Shown here: in pieces, positions 1-7,433 of the stretch
Layout of the letters: the number at the start of each line of letters is the position of its first letter
Position numbering within the stretch: the first letter of the stretch is position 1
Source of the DNA: RYN-417 sp043743105
GTDB taxonomy: Bacteria > Patescibacteriota > Saccharimonadia > Saccharimonadales > JACDBH01
Direction: 5' to 3'
Length of the DNA: 20,681 nt
Assembly (NCBI GenBank): GCA_043743105.1
Contig: JAYTXD010000015.1
Span: 1 to 20,681 of the forward strand
Position numbers and translations under genes: made by a program
The notes under the pieces: generated by a model
Databases searched by the model: none
What the model was told of the DNA's origin: nothing
What the model saw: the letters and a program-made list of their open reading frames with translations, nothing else

Positions 1-1
1 T

Positions 2-97
2 GAAGCATTGGTACAGTTCATGGCTAAAGCATCGACTACAACCAAGTCAGGTATCTATACCGCGAGCTTCACCTTCATTGCTACAGGTACGTACTAA
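2..97 (+). CDS. C-terminal fragment of a secreted fibre-like surface protein
   Basis: An open frame enters from the left edge and stops with TAA at 95-97, giving 31 residues. They end in the pattern A-K-x(8)-G-I-Y-T-A-S-F-T-F-I-A-T-G-T-Y. The downstream 352-residue protein ends in a very similar pattern (Y-L-A-N..G-G-Y-Y-A-T-T-I-T-Y-I-A-L-G-N-F), so the two are probably tandem paralogues with the same C-terminal beta-strand module. The pattern recalls the end of WxL-type surface proteins but the W-x-L motif itself is absent. Only 22 bases separate this stop from the next start, which suggests one transcript. The N-terminus lies outside the window, so function cannot be stated. Confidence 0.7.
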   Translation, partial: EALVQFMAKASTTTKSGIYTASFTFIATGTY

Positions 98-119
98 AGT
101 TTAAAAGGAAATTTCAGGA

Positions 120-1178
120 ATGCGCCTAACAGTAGGACAAATAATCTTTGGTCTACTGACAGGAATAACGGCTTTGCTACTTATAGCAAGGCCGTTTGCA
201 GTTACGAATGCACTTGTCAGTACAATGCCAAACCGGTACGTAAAACTGTCTGATAGTATCGCGGGTAACACCGCAGTTACTTATGAAATAGGATTCGACA
301 CAGTGGTTGCTGGAACAATCGGTTCAGTAGAAGCTGAATTTTGTGAGAACGATCCATTTCCAGGAACATCGTGTACAGTGCCTTCTGGATTTGATATTTC
401 ATCAGCAACATTATTAACACAATCTGGCACTAATGACTTTATAATAGACGCTGGAACAACTAATGCTCATCGGATAGTATTTTCAAGGGCACCTTCAAAT
501 GTAGGTGCTATAACGTTTAGATTTGAAGTTAGTGGAGTTACAAATGCATCTTCAATCGGTACGCAGTATATGCGTCTTACGACATATACTGGTGCAAGCA
601 GAGGTGGCAGTGTCGCCGACATCGCAGGAGTGGCTTTTTCAATTAGAGGCTACCTTGATGTGAGCACCGAGGTACCGCCACATTTAGATTTTTGTGTGGG
701 AGTAACTATTACTCAAATAGATTGCACTAGTGTAAATGGAGATCTAATTGATTTAGGTATTTTAAAGACTAATACCGCTAAGACCGGTACTTCGCAGTTT
801 GTAGGAGGTACAAATGCGGATAACGGCTATACAGTCACTGTATCAGGTAGTCCACTCACATCAGGAAATAATGTTTTAAAAGCAATATCAAATTTGTCGG
901 TTTCTTTACCAGGCACTAACCAGTTTGGTATTAACCTTCGGCAAAACATAGCACCAAGCGTCGGATCTGAGCCAGTCGGTACAGGATTCGCATCGCCTTC
1001 GGGTAACTATAATATTCCTGATAACTTTATTTATAACAGTGGTGGTACTATTGTCACTGCGTCAAGTGCTGATAATTACCGTAAATTTACCGTCAGTTAT
1101 CTTGCAAACATAGACAATAATCAACCAGGTGGTTACTACGCTACTACTATAACGTATATTGCACTCGGTAATTTCTAG
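120..1178 (+). CDS. Secreted WxL-like surface/fibre protein (352 aa)
   Basis: The start codon at 120 follows an AAGGA-type ribosome site near 105-109. Residues 1-30 form a signal peptide: a short basic start, then a hydrophobic stretch and an alanine-rich end. The rest is rich in T, S, G, V and N, as expected for an all-beta extracellular protein. Two cysteine pairs have the same spacing, C75-x9-C85 and C192-x9-C202, suggesting two domains each closed by a disulfide. The C-terminus (about 325-352) matches the end of the fragment just upstream, marking a paralogue pair. No transmembrane anchor or LPXTG motif is visible, so retention at the surface would need a partner; the DUF916-like protein at 2330 is a candidate. 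I do not recognise a named family; WxL-like is an inference from the C-terminal strand pattern and context. Confidence 0.75.
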   Translation: MRLTVGQIIFGLLTGITALLLIARPFAVTNALVSTMPNRYVKLSDSIAGNTAVTYEIGFDTVVAGTIGSVEAEFCENDPFPGTSCTVPSGFDISSATLLTQSGTNDFIIDAGTTNAHRIVFSRAPSNVGAITFRFEVSGVTNASSIGTQYMRLTTYTGASRGGSVADIAGVAFSIRGYLDVSTEVPPHLDFCVGVTITQIDCTSVNGDLIDLGILKTNTAKTGTSQFVGGTNADNGYTVTVSGSPLTSGNNVLKAISNLSVSLPGTNQFGINLRQNIAPSVGSEPVGTGFASPSGNYNIPDNFIYNSGGTIVTASSADNYRKFTVSYLANIDNNQPGGYYATTITYIALGNF

Positions 1179-1179
1179 C

Positions 1180-1344
1180 TATAGCCCCCCAAAAACAAAT
1201 ACGCTGGTTTTGGCTAGATGATCTTTTAGGTTGAATGATTTATATTTTCTGGAGATATATCTGTAGATACATTGACAGAAAAACAAATCATTCAAGCCAA
1301 AGAGGGCTTGTCAAAAGTAGTGTATTTGTTTTTGGGGGGCTATA
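1180..1344. repeat. Element A: TATAGCC inverted-repeat element, possible structured RNA or MITE
   Basis: The ends 1180-1202 and 1322-1344 form a perfect 23-base inverted repeat beginning TATAGCCCCCC. On the plus strand pairing continues inward through 1203-1214 with 1310-1321, using three G-U pairs and one mismatch. A second perfect 11-base stem lies inside (1231-1241 with 1285-1295). The element fills the space between two convergent genes: the left gene stops at 1178 and the minus-strand gene stops at 1345. It may act as a shared terminator. Its ends resemble elements B and C in this window, but its interior does not. The short ORF that crosses it is not credible. Confidence 0.8.
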
Positions 1345-2022
1345 TTACTTAGGAGCAAACGATTCTAAAGCCATAGTTATTGGAATTTGGTCTTCTGGAA
1401 TACCCCTGTCTGTGTAAATAAACACATAGGAGTGCTTTCCTTTTACGGGTCCAGATAATGTCAGTGTCGTGCCCGTAATTTTATCTGAAACACCTACTAC
1501 ATTATCAGTCGCGTTGCTAAGATCACATAAAAAGTTTGCTCCTTGCCATTTGGACGGCGTCTTCAAATTAGCATCACTTATTTTACGTGTAAATCCAGAA
1601 CAATTATCCGAAACAGTATCTGGAACAATGTCATTGCCAGAAGTAGCCACAGGTATAACTTTGTTTACTGCTATGTCTGCTGGAACGCGGTCTGTATATA
1701 AAATGAGCCAGCGGTTTTTACCACCACTTTCCAGCTGCCATTCTAGACTGCTGTAACGGCTATCTTTATTTACTGAAATTTGTTTCCAATCTGATGGTAA
1801 TTGCATAGAATATATATCGTTGTCTATTCTAAGCGGATTGTTAGTACTTCCTGGTTTAAACAGTTGGGTACTTGGTGAAGCCTGTTTTATAGATGAAGTC
1901 GATGCGTAATGGTTTAAATACATATATAAACCGGCACTAATGGAAACAGACAACAATACAAATAGGACCATTACTTTCACATGATGTTTCGTATTGCGCT
2001 TTTTATCACCAATCCTGTACAT
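1345..2022 (-). CDS. Membrane-anchored exported protein of unknown function (225 aa)
   Basis: The protein has a basic N-terminus, one membrane segment at about residues 16-34, and a soluble domain that would lie outside the cell. Around residues 71-80 it has the pattern Y-S-M-Q-L-P-S-D-W-K, typical of small PsbP-like or other lipocalin-like exported domains, but that is only a resemblance. C141 and C166 could form a disulfide. It points toward the upstream surface gene, and its stop codon touches the end of element A. The start at 2022 has only a weak ribosome site. Element B lies 100 bases upstream. I do not recognise the family. Confidence 0.7.
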   Translation of the reverse strand: MYRIGDKKRNTKHHVKVMVLFVLLSVSISAGLYMYLNHYASTSSIKQASPSTQLFKPGSTNNPLRIDNDIYSMQLPSDWKQISVNKDSRYSSLEWQLESGGKNRWLILYTDRVPADIAVNKVIPVATSGNDIVPDTVSDNCSGFTRKISDANLKTPSKWQGANFLCDLSNATDNVVGVSDKITGTTLTLSGPVKGKHSYVFIYTDRGIPEDQIPITMALESFAPK

Positions 2023-2120
2023 TTACTTACATTCTAAAAGGTTATGGTTATAAATACTAATTTTTTTACTACACCTTAATAGTAGACAGCAACACAAGCA
2101 GTTTGTTACCATAGTGTTGT

Positions 2121-2286
2121 TATAGCCATTCCAAAACAAAATGTGTAAATTTTGAGTGATGGATGACTGAGACATAACTACTGGTTTTGTAACAAAGCAT
2201 ATCCGTAGATATGGTGCGAAGCAAACCAGTAGTTATAGCCAGTCAGGCGCGGTCAAAAAGACATGTTTTGATTTGGGATGGCTATA
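2121..2286. repeat. Element B: TATAGCC inverted-repeat element, possible structured RNA or MITE
   Basis: The arms 2121-2146 and 2261-2286 pair over 26 positions on the plus strand with three G-U pairs (2130, 2142, 2143) and one A-A mismatch (2136/2271). Inside is a perfect 14-base stem (2174-2187 with 2223-2236) that encloses a 6-base hairpin (2198-2203 with 2208-2213, loop CGTA). Segment 2138-2175 is identical over 38 bases to the reverse complement of 17151-17188 in element C, and 2238-2270 matches 16986-17018 at 32 of 33 positions. The element sits between divergent genes and could be part of the 5' region of the gene at 2330. The rest of the gap 2023-2329 shows no other clear feature. Confidence 0.85.
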
Positions 2287-2329
2287 GCTACTAAATAAAT
2301 AAATCACCATCTTTAGGGCAAAGGGAATT

Positions 2330-3304
2330 ATGTCTAAATTGAAACGTTCACTAAATGTACTGTTAACAGTATTTGTATTAATATCATCAACTGGAGGCGT
2401 TTTTGCGCAGTCATCAAATTCATCGCCTAAAGCAAATGGATTTCGAATATCTCCCATTAGAACAGAACTAACAATTGAAAAGGGAACATCACAAACAGCA
2501 ACAGTAAATATAGAGAACCCTTCGCCCCTACCTCTAAAAGCCAAAGCTGTTATTAATGATTTTGAAGCAAGCAAGTCAGAAGATGGCCAGCCATTGCTAC
2601 TACTGAACGGTGCTTTTGCGTCAAATCATAGCTTAAAGAAACTAATAGCAGATCCACCAGAGATAGATCTAGCTCCTAACGAGCGTAAAGAGATAAAAAT
2701 ACTCATCAGTATCCCTGCAAATGCTGCATCTGGAGGATATTATGGGGCTGTTCGATTTTTACCTGCAGAAACAGTAACAGGGGGTAACGTTTCATTAGCG
2801 GCCAGCGTCGGTTCATTGTTTTTAGTAAATGTACCCGGAAATATTAGGGAACATTTAGAGTTACTATCGTTTGGCGGGGCATCTGGCGGATCTATAAAGA
2901 AAGTTATTACTGGTGGTCAGGTGAGCATAGTAACCAGGTTCAAAAACGACGGCGATACCCACGAAAAGCCGTTTGGCAAAATACAAGTTAAAAATGCAAG
3001 TGGAAAAGTAGTAGCTGAAGAAGAAATAAATAACACTGAGCCACAGTCCAACATTCTACCTGGAAGTATCAGAAAATTCGAGACGTCATTAAAAAATAAG
3101 AAGTGGCTTGGACATTACACTGTTACTGCTGGTTTTAGCTACACTCCGTCTAGCAGCGAACTTATTAATGCAAAAGCAAGCTTTTGGTATATTCCGGTAT
3201 GGATGCTCATAGGTTTTGTAGTTATGTTAATAGCTTTGTTTACTACGGGGTATGTTCTTTATCGCAAGATGCAAAGTAAGCGCCACAGAAAATCACGCGG
3301 TTAG
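2330..3304 (+). CDS. DUF916/WxLIP-like surface protein with C-terminal membrane anchor (324 aa)
   Basis: A good ribosome site (AAAGGGA near 2317-2323) sets the start. Residues 1-26 are a signal peptide ending at F-A-Q. Residues 36-170 look like the DUF916 beta domain: F-R-I-S-P-I-R-T-E-L near 38, I-E-N-P-S-P-L-P-L near 61, L-A-P-N-E-R-K near 114 and G-G-Y-Y-G-A-V-R-F at 135-143. A second Ig-like domain spans about 175-280. A membrane helix at 286-311 is followed by a basic cytosolic tail. There are no cysteines. In Firmicutes, DUF916 proteins work with WxL proteins to bind peptidoglycan and other surface partners. Here the WxL-like protein at 120 may be the partner, but that is inference. The family call is fairly secure. 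Confidence 0.8.
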   Translation: MSKLKRSLNVLLTVFVLISSTGGVFAQSSNSSPKANGFRISPIRTELTIEKGTSQTATVNIENPSPLPLKAKAVINDFEASKSEDGQPLLLLNGAFASNHSLKKLIADPPEIDLAPNERKEIKILISIPANAASGGYYGAVRFLPAETVTGGNVSLAASVGSLFLVNVPGNIREHLELLSFGGASGGSIKKVITGGQVSIVTRFKNDGDTHEKPFGKIQVKNASGKVVAEEEINNTEPQSNILPGSIRKFETSLKNKKWLGHYTVTAGFSYTPSSSELINAKASFWYIPVWMLIGFVVMLIALFTTGYVLYRKMQSKRHRKSRG

Positions 3305-3306
3305 TA

Positions 3307-3331
3307 TTTTAAGTTCTGTAACAACTTAAAA
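3307..3331 (+). terminator. AT-rich stem-loop after the DUF916-like gene
   Basis: A perfect 9-base stem (3307-3315 with 3323-3331) with a 7-base loop begins three bases after the TAG stop. It is made almost only of A-T pairs and is not followed by a T run, so termination is only a possibility. Confidence 0.3.
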
Positions 3332-3351
3332 AGTAATAACCATAAAAGGTT

Positions 3352-3360
3352 TGCTATAAT
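3352..3360 (+). promoter_or_regulatory. Extended -10 promoter (TGc-TATAAT) of the PKD gene
   Basis: TGC followed by a perfect TATAAT at 3355-3360 ends seven bases before the ATG at 3368. No ribosome site fits in between, so the transcript should be leaderless. Confidence 0.7.
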
Positions 3361-3367
3361 CAATCAT

Positions 3368-4276
3368 ATGGCTTACAAAAATAAACGTATTGATATTGTA
3401 CGTTTCAGTATAATCATATGTATATCGGTGTTCATGTTGGCACTTAGTGTGCTTTCGGTATACCGGAATGCTTTTGCGGCACCGACAGACCCACAATCGG
3501 GTTCAACTGGTTTGCAAGCACAAATCCCAGCCGATCCACCCAAAGTCGGTGCTCAGATTACCTTTCCTTCGAATGGCCAAAGTTTCACAACTTTGCCTGT
3601 TAAAGTGGGCGGTACCTGTGTCGGTAATGTGCTCGTAAAGCTTTTCAAAAATGGGATATTTGCAGGATCTGCCCAGTGTACGAACGGTGTATTTTCTGCG
3701 TCTATAGACTTGTTTTCAGGCAAAAATGAATTAACAGCGCGCGTATACGATGCTTTGGATCAAACAGGTCCAGATTCAAATATAATTATAGTAACATTCA
3801 CTCCTGCAGGTTTTAACACCAGTGGACCGCGGGTAAGTCTTACGAGCGACTATGCCAAGCGTGGCGCTAACCCTGGAGATACGTTAACTTGGCCAATTAT
3901 ATTAAGCGGTGGCACAGGGCCGTATGCAATTAGTGTAGATTGGGGCGACGGAGCAGCAGAGCTTATAAGCAGGGGCGCTACTGGCGAAGTGGATATAAAC
4001 CACAAATATGCTAGACCCGGCGTATATACGGTTATTATTAAAGTAACTGATGCAAATGGTGTTTCATCATTTTTACAACTTGTAGCAGTAGCTAATGGCG
4101 CTCTGGCTCAAGATAACAAAGGTACAGGAACAACTACCGACGCTAATACTAAGACAGTTGTACTTTGGTGGCCCGTGCTTGTTGCTGCAGCACTTGTAGT
4201 GATAAGTTTCTGGCTTGGCTCAAAGAGTCGAATTTACACTTTGCGTAAGCAGGCTGAAAAGCGCGTAAACTACTAA
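3368..4276 (+). CDS. Surface protein with Ig-like and PKD domains and C-terminal membrane anchor (302 aa)
   Basis: Residues 1-38 are a long signal peptide ending A-F-A-A-P. An Ig-like domain (about 58-146) carries one cysteine pair, C84 and C104. A PKD domain follows (about 154-245), shown by D-W-G-D-G at 191-195 and Y-A-R-P-G-V-Y-T-V at 214-222. A glycine/threonine-rich linker leads to a membrane helix at about 265-284 and a basic tail. PKD domains usually mediate protein-protein or glycan contact outside the cell, so an adhesion or scaffold role on the surface is likely. It follows the DUF916-like gene in the same direction but has its own extended -10 promoter and appears leaderless. A second ATG-frame reading inside it is a shadow. 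Confidence 0.8.
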   Translation: MAYKNKRIDIVRFSIIICISVFMLALSVLSVYRNAFAAPTDPQSGSTGLQAQIPADPPKVGAQITFPSNGQSFTTLPVKVGGTCVGNVLVKLFKNGIFAGSAQCTNGVFSASIDLFSGKNELTARVYDALDQTGPDSNIIIVTFTPAGFNTSGPRVSLTSDYAKRGANPGDTLTWPIILSGGTGPYAISVDWGDGAAELISRGATGEVDINHKYARPGVYTVIIKVTDANGVSSFLQLVAVANGALAQDNKGTGTTTDANTKTVVLWWPVLVAAALVVISFWLGSKSRIYTLRKQAEKRVNY

Positions 4277-4290
4277 AAACACCCTTGATT

Positions 4291-4299
4291 TGATATAAT
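4291..4299 (+). promoter_or_regulatory. Extended -10 promoter (TGa-TATAAT) of mnmA
   Basis: TGA plus TATAAT at 4294-4299 ends eight bases before the mnmA ATG at 4308. The gap is too short for a leader with a ribosome site. A TTGATT at 4285 is too close to be a -35 box. Confidence 0.7.
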
Positions 4300-4307
4300 T
4301 TAAAAAC

Positions 4308-5351
4308 ATGTCTAAAAAAGTTTATGTAGGCCTCTCGGGAGGCGTTGATTCGAGCGTGACCGCCGCCCTGCTAAAAGAACAGGGCTACGATGTGACTGGT
4401 GTATACATGAAAAACTGGAGCAAAGATCTGCCAGGCTTTACCTGTCCATGGAAAGAAGATTTTCAGGATGCCAAGCGTGTGGCCGTCCAGCTAGGCATAC
4501 CGTTTATAATGTATGATTTTGAAACCGAATATCGTCAAAAGGTAGTAGACTATATGGTGGCCGAATATCAGGCAGGGCGCACACCCAACCCTGATATTAT
4601 GTGCAATCAAGAAGTTAAGTTCAAACTATTTTTGGATACGGCATTAGAAGACGGAGCGGATTTTATAGCTACCGGTCATTATGCAGCTACTAAAGGCGGC
4701 CAGTTGCTGCGTGCTAAGGATGACAACAAAGACCAAACGTATTTTTTGTATAGAATTACTGAATCAGCATTGATGAAAACGATCTTCCTACTGGGTGTTT
4801 ATTCAAAACCAGAGGTGCGCGAACTGGCTAAAAAGTTCGGGTTGGTAACCGCTGCTAAGAAAGAAAGTATGGGAATCTGTTTCGTTGGGAAAGTGGGGAT
4901 TAAAGACTTCTTACTGAATGAACTGGGAACGCAAAAGCACGGACCTATTATTGATCAGAACAGCCAGACTATTGGCCAGCACGACGGAGCGATATTTTAT
5001 ACCATTGGCCAACGCCATGGTTTAGATGTAGGTGGCGGCTTCCCCTACTACGTTATTGGCAAAGACATGGCTAAAAACGAAGTGTATGTAACAACAGATA
5101 TCGCCGACGAACGACTGTGGCATAAGGAACTTACACTGACTAACGAGCATTGGATTAATAAGAAACCTGCTGATGGAAAAATTCTACAAGTCCGTACCAG
5201 GCATCGTGCAGCATTGGTAGAATGTACGGTTGGCTATACTTTTATAGGTTTAACTCTAAAGCTTAAAGATGAGATTCGTGCACTAACTCCAGGCCAATCA
5301 GCGGTGCTGTATGACGGTAGCCATGTCTTAGGCGGCGGAATTATTGTTTAG
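4308..5351 (+). CDS. mnmA: tRNA-specific 2-thiouridylase MnmA
   Basis: MnmA installs the 2-thio group on U34 of tRNAs for Lys, Glu and Gln, using ATP to adenylate the base and a persulfide sulfur. The PP-loop S-G-G-V-D-S-S is at residues 10-16. The family motif N-P-D-x-M-C-N places one catalytic cysteine at C99, and the motif S-M-G-I-C-F-V-G places the second at C191. The A-T-G-H-Y-A and K-D-Q-T-Y-F-L segments are also present. Length (347) is normal for the family. The gene starts directly after an extended -10 box and has no visible ribosome site, so translation is probably from a leaderless mRNA. alaS follows 135 bases later; the two share a role in tRNA maturation and charging but alaS seems to have its own promoter. 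Confidence 0.95.
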   Translation: MSKKVYVGLSGGVDSSVTAALLKEQGYDVTGVYMKNWSKDLPGFTCPWKEDFQDAKRVAVQLGIPFIMYDFETEYRQKVVDYMVAEYQAGRTPNPDIMCNQEVKFKLFLDTALEDGADFIATGHYAATKGGQLLRAKDDNKDQTYFLYRITESALMKTIFLLGVYSKPEVRELAKKFGLVTAAKKESMGICFVGKVGIKDFLLNELGTQKHGPIIDQNSQTIGQHDGAIFYTIGQRHGLDVGGGFPYYVIGKDMAKNEVYVTTDIADERLWHKELTLTNEHWINKKPADGKILQVRTRHRAALVECTVGYTFIGLTLKLKDEIRALTPGQSAVLYDGSHVLGGGIIV

Positions 5352-5367
5352 AAAATTAACGTACCTC

Positions 5368-5376
5368 TGTTAAAAT
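5368..5376 (+). promoter_or_regulatory. Extended -10 promoter (TGt-TAAAAT) of the alaS leader
   Basis: TGT followed by TAAAAT at 5371-5376 predicts a transcript start near 5383. The nine-base gap to the ATG at 5386 equals the gap seen before other leaderless genes in the window. Confidence 0.55.
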
Positions 5377-5385
5377 ATATGCATT

Positions 5386-5436
5386 ATGATCTATCATCAT
5401 GGAGCTGCTACGGCATGCGCGGAAAGCTACAACTAA
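5386..5436 (+). CDS. Candidate alanine-rich leader peptide of alaS (16 aa)
   Basis: ATG at 5386 opens a short frame that stops with TAA at 5434-5436 and reads MIYHHGAATACAESYN. Four of its 16 residues are alanine (codons GCT, GCT, GCA, GCG at 5404-5421) and it lies directly before the alanyl-tRNA synthetase gene. Leader peptides rich in the amino acid a gene handles are the hallmark of attenuation. The frame begins at the expected distance from an extended -10 box for a leaderless ORF. A weak stem (5439-5445 with 5469-5476) could cover the alaS ribosome site. I cannot see a clear terminator/antiterminator pair, so the mechanism is open. It could also be a chance ORF in a non-coding leader. 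Confidence 0.45.
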   Translation: MIYHHGAATACAESYN

Positions 5437-5486
5437 CTTCTCTTTAGTACGCATTAATATTGTTTAAAAACAGAGGTAGATAACCC

Positions 5487-7370
5487 ATGAACGCACAAGA
5501 CATTAGAAATAAATATTTAGAATTTATGAAAACACAGGGGCACGCCGTGATCCCGCGTGCGCTTGTCGTGCCGCAAAATGACCCATCGACATTATTTACG
5601 GGTTCCGGCATGCAACCACTCATTCCGTATTTACTAGGCGAAAAACATCAAAGCGGTACGCGACTTGTAGATAGCCAGACCTGCTTGCGCGCACAAGATA
5701 TTGATGAAGTTGGTGATAATCGTCACACAACATTTTTTGAAATGCTTGGTAACTGGTCTTTGGGCGATTATTTTAAAAAAGAACAGCTCAGGTGGTTCTT
5801 TGAATTTTTAGTTGGCGAAGTAGGCCTAGACCCATCACGACTGTACGTCACCTGCTGCAGCGGTTTTCCGGAATTTGACGTACCAAAAGACACTGAAAGT
5901 GCCGAGATTTGGACTGATTTGTTTGAAGAACAAGGTGTAGGCACAAAACAGGTAGAAATTGGTAGTGAGGAAAATGGCTATAAAGTTGGTGATCAAGGTG
6001 GTCGAATATTCTTCTATGATAAAAAGAACTGGTGGAACAGGGGTACGGCTGGGCCTGGTACAACTGCAATCGGTGATCCGTGTGGGCCAGACAGTGAGGT
6101 GTTTTACTTGTTTGACCAACTGCACGACACTAAATGGGGTGAAAAATGCCACCCCAACTGCGACTGCGGCCGCTTTATGGAAATCGGTAACAGCGTCTTT
6201 ATGGAGTATCTCCGCACCGAAAAAGGCTTTGAAAAGCTGCCTTCTAAGAATGTCGATTTTGGTGGTGGGCTAGAACGGATTGCTGCTGCCCAGATTAACA
6301 GCTCTGACGTATTTAAAATCAGTATTTTGTGGCCAATTATTGAAGCGCTTGAAAAACTTAGTGGTGAGTCTTATGACAGCCATACCGAAAGCATGAGGGT
6401 TATTGCCGACCACTTACGTGCTGCAACATTCTTAGCAGTGGATGGCATTACGCCAAGTAACAAAGAGCAGGGTTACGTTATGAGGCGCTTACTACGACGC
6501 GCAATTCGAAAAGCTTTTGATTTAGGCATTGAACAGAACTTCTTAGAAGAAATAGTTCCTGTTATCACCAACCTCTATAAAGATGATTATCCAGAAGTAG
6601 CTGCTGGTGTACAAAAAGTTGTTGAAGTTCTAGTGCGTGAAGAAAAAGTGTTCCGTCAGACACTGCGTAACGGTATTAAAGAATTTGCTAAAATGACCAC
6701 AGACGGTCTTACGGGTGCAGAAGTGTTTAAGCTATACGACACATACGGATTTCCAACGGAATTAAGTGCCGAGGAAGCATTCAAGCAAGATATTAAAATT
6801 TCAGAAACATGGAAGCAAGAGTTTGATGCACTGATGCAAGAACAGCGCTCACGCAGTCAGACAGCTGCCAAAGGCACGTTCAAAGGTGGTTTGGGTGGTC
6901 AGACAGAGCAGCACAAAAAATATCATACCGCCACGCATCTGATGTACCAGGCGCTTCGTATAGTTTTGGGTGATCATGTAGTGCAAAACGGTAGCAACAT
7001 AACCGAGGAACGCCTGCGATTTGACTTTAGTCACCCTGAAAAAGTTACCCGTGAACAGCTGGATGAAGTAGAAAAAATTGTGAATGAACAGATCAGCAAA
7101 GACTTAAAAGTAAGTTTTGCGGAGTATCCTACAAAAGTCGCCCGCGCAGATATGGGAGCGCTTGGGCAGTTTGGTGACCGCTACGGCGACACTGTAAAGG
7201 TCTACAAAATGATCGCAGGTGGCGAAGAAAAGCCGTTCAGCTTCGAGATCTGCGGTGGCCCGCATGTTAACCATACCATACAACTATTTGAAGATGGCAA
7301 AAAGTTTAAGATAATTAAAGAAGAAGCGAGTAGCGCCGGCATACGCAGAATCAAAGCTGTCTTGGCATAA
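5487..7370 (+). CDS. alaS: Alanyl-tRNA synthetase, short form
   Basis: AlaRS joins alanine to tRNA-Ala and clears mischarged Ser/Gly. The class II core is clear: R-A-Q-D..E-V-G-D-N-R-H-T-T-F-F-E-M-L-G-N-W near 68-90 (motif 2) and G-G-G-L-E-R-I at 259-265 (motif 3). The editing site is complete, with H480-x3-H484 and C589-x3-H593. At 627 residues it is about 250 shorter than E. coli AlaRS (876). It ends right after the editing domain, so the DHHA1/C-Ala dimerisation domain is absent, and the beta-barrel linker before H480 also seems missing. An unusual cysteine-rich stretch (C221-x3-C225-x-C227) sits in the catalytic domain and could bind zinc. A ribosome site AGAGGT at 5472-5477 sets the start. 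The leader upstream may be regulatory. Confidence 0.95.
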   Translation: MNAQDIRNKYLEFMKTQGHAVIPRALVVPQNDPSTLFTGSGMQPLIPYLLGEKHQSGTRLVDSQTCLRAQDIDEVGDNRHTTFFEMLGNWSLGDYFKKEQLRWFFEFLVGEVGLDPSRLYVTCCSGFPEFDVPKDTESAEIWTDLFEEQGVGTKQVEIGSEENGYKVGDQGGRIFFYDKKNWWNRGTAGPGTTAIGDPCGPDSEVFYLFDQLHDTKWGEKCHPNCDCGRFMEIGNSVFMEYLRTEKGFEKLPSKNVDFGGGLERIAAAQINSSDVFKISILWPIIEALEKLSGESYDSHTESMRVIADHLRAATFLAVDGITPSNKEQGYVMRRLLRRAIRKAFDLGIEQNFLEEIVPVITNLYKDDYPEVAAGVQKVVEVLVREEKVFRQTLRNGIKEFAKMTTDGLTGAEVFKLYDTYGFPTELSAEEAFKQDIKISETWKQEFDALMQEQRSRSQTAAKGTFKGGLGGQTEQHKKYHTATHLMYQALRIVLGDHVVQNGSNITEERLRFDFSHPEKVTREQLDEVEKIVNEQISKDLKVSFAEYPTKVARADMGALGQFGDRYGDTVKVYKMIAGGEEKPFSFEICGGPHVNHTIQLFEDGKKFKIIKEEASSAGIRRIKAVLA

Positions 7371-7415
7371 AGTAAGTAAAGATGCCCAGCTTATAAGCCG
7401 CATCATCAGATAGCA

Positions 7416-7424
7416 TGGTACAAT
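7416..7424 (+). promoter_or_regulatory. Extended -10 promoter (TGg-TACAAT) of the FtsA-like operon
   Basis: TGG and TACAAT (7419-7424) end nine bases before the ATG at 7434, again predicting a leaderless or nearly leaderless transcript for the four-gene operon. The short gap 7371-7415 holds a small imperfect stem (7381-7385 with 7400-7404) without a T run. Confidence 0.65.
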
Positions 7425-7433
7425 AAAACGTAT

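Larger units (their letters stand above)
5363..5477 (+). promoter_or_regulatory. Inverted repeat flanking the alaS leader
   Basis: ACCTCTGTT at 5363-5371 is the perfect complement of AACAGAGGT at 5469-5477, and the right arm contains the alaS ribosome site. The left arm overlaps the -10 region. In a read-through transcript from mnmA this pairing would hide the ribosome site. As DNA, the two arms flank the promoter and leader, which recalls the E. coli case where AlaRS represses its own gene by binding near its promoter. Confidence 0.4.

Noticed and set aside
1235..1417. A 60-codon plus-strand ORF
   Set aside because: It runs across element A and into the end of the minus-strand gene, has no ribosome site and no protein-like pattern.
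5377..5486. A T-box riboswitch before alaS
   Set aside because: No T-box consensus sequence or terminator/antiterminator pair could be found in the short leader.
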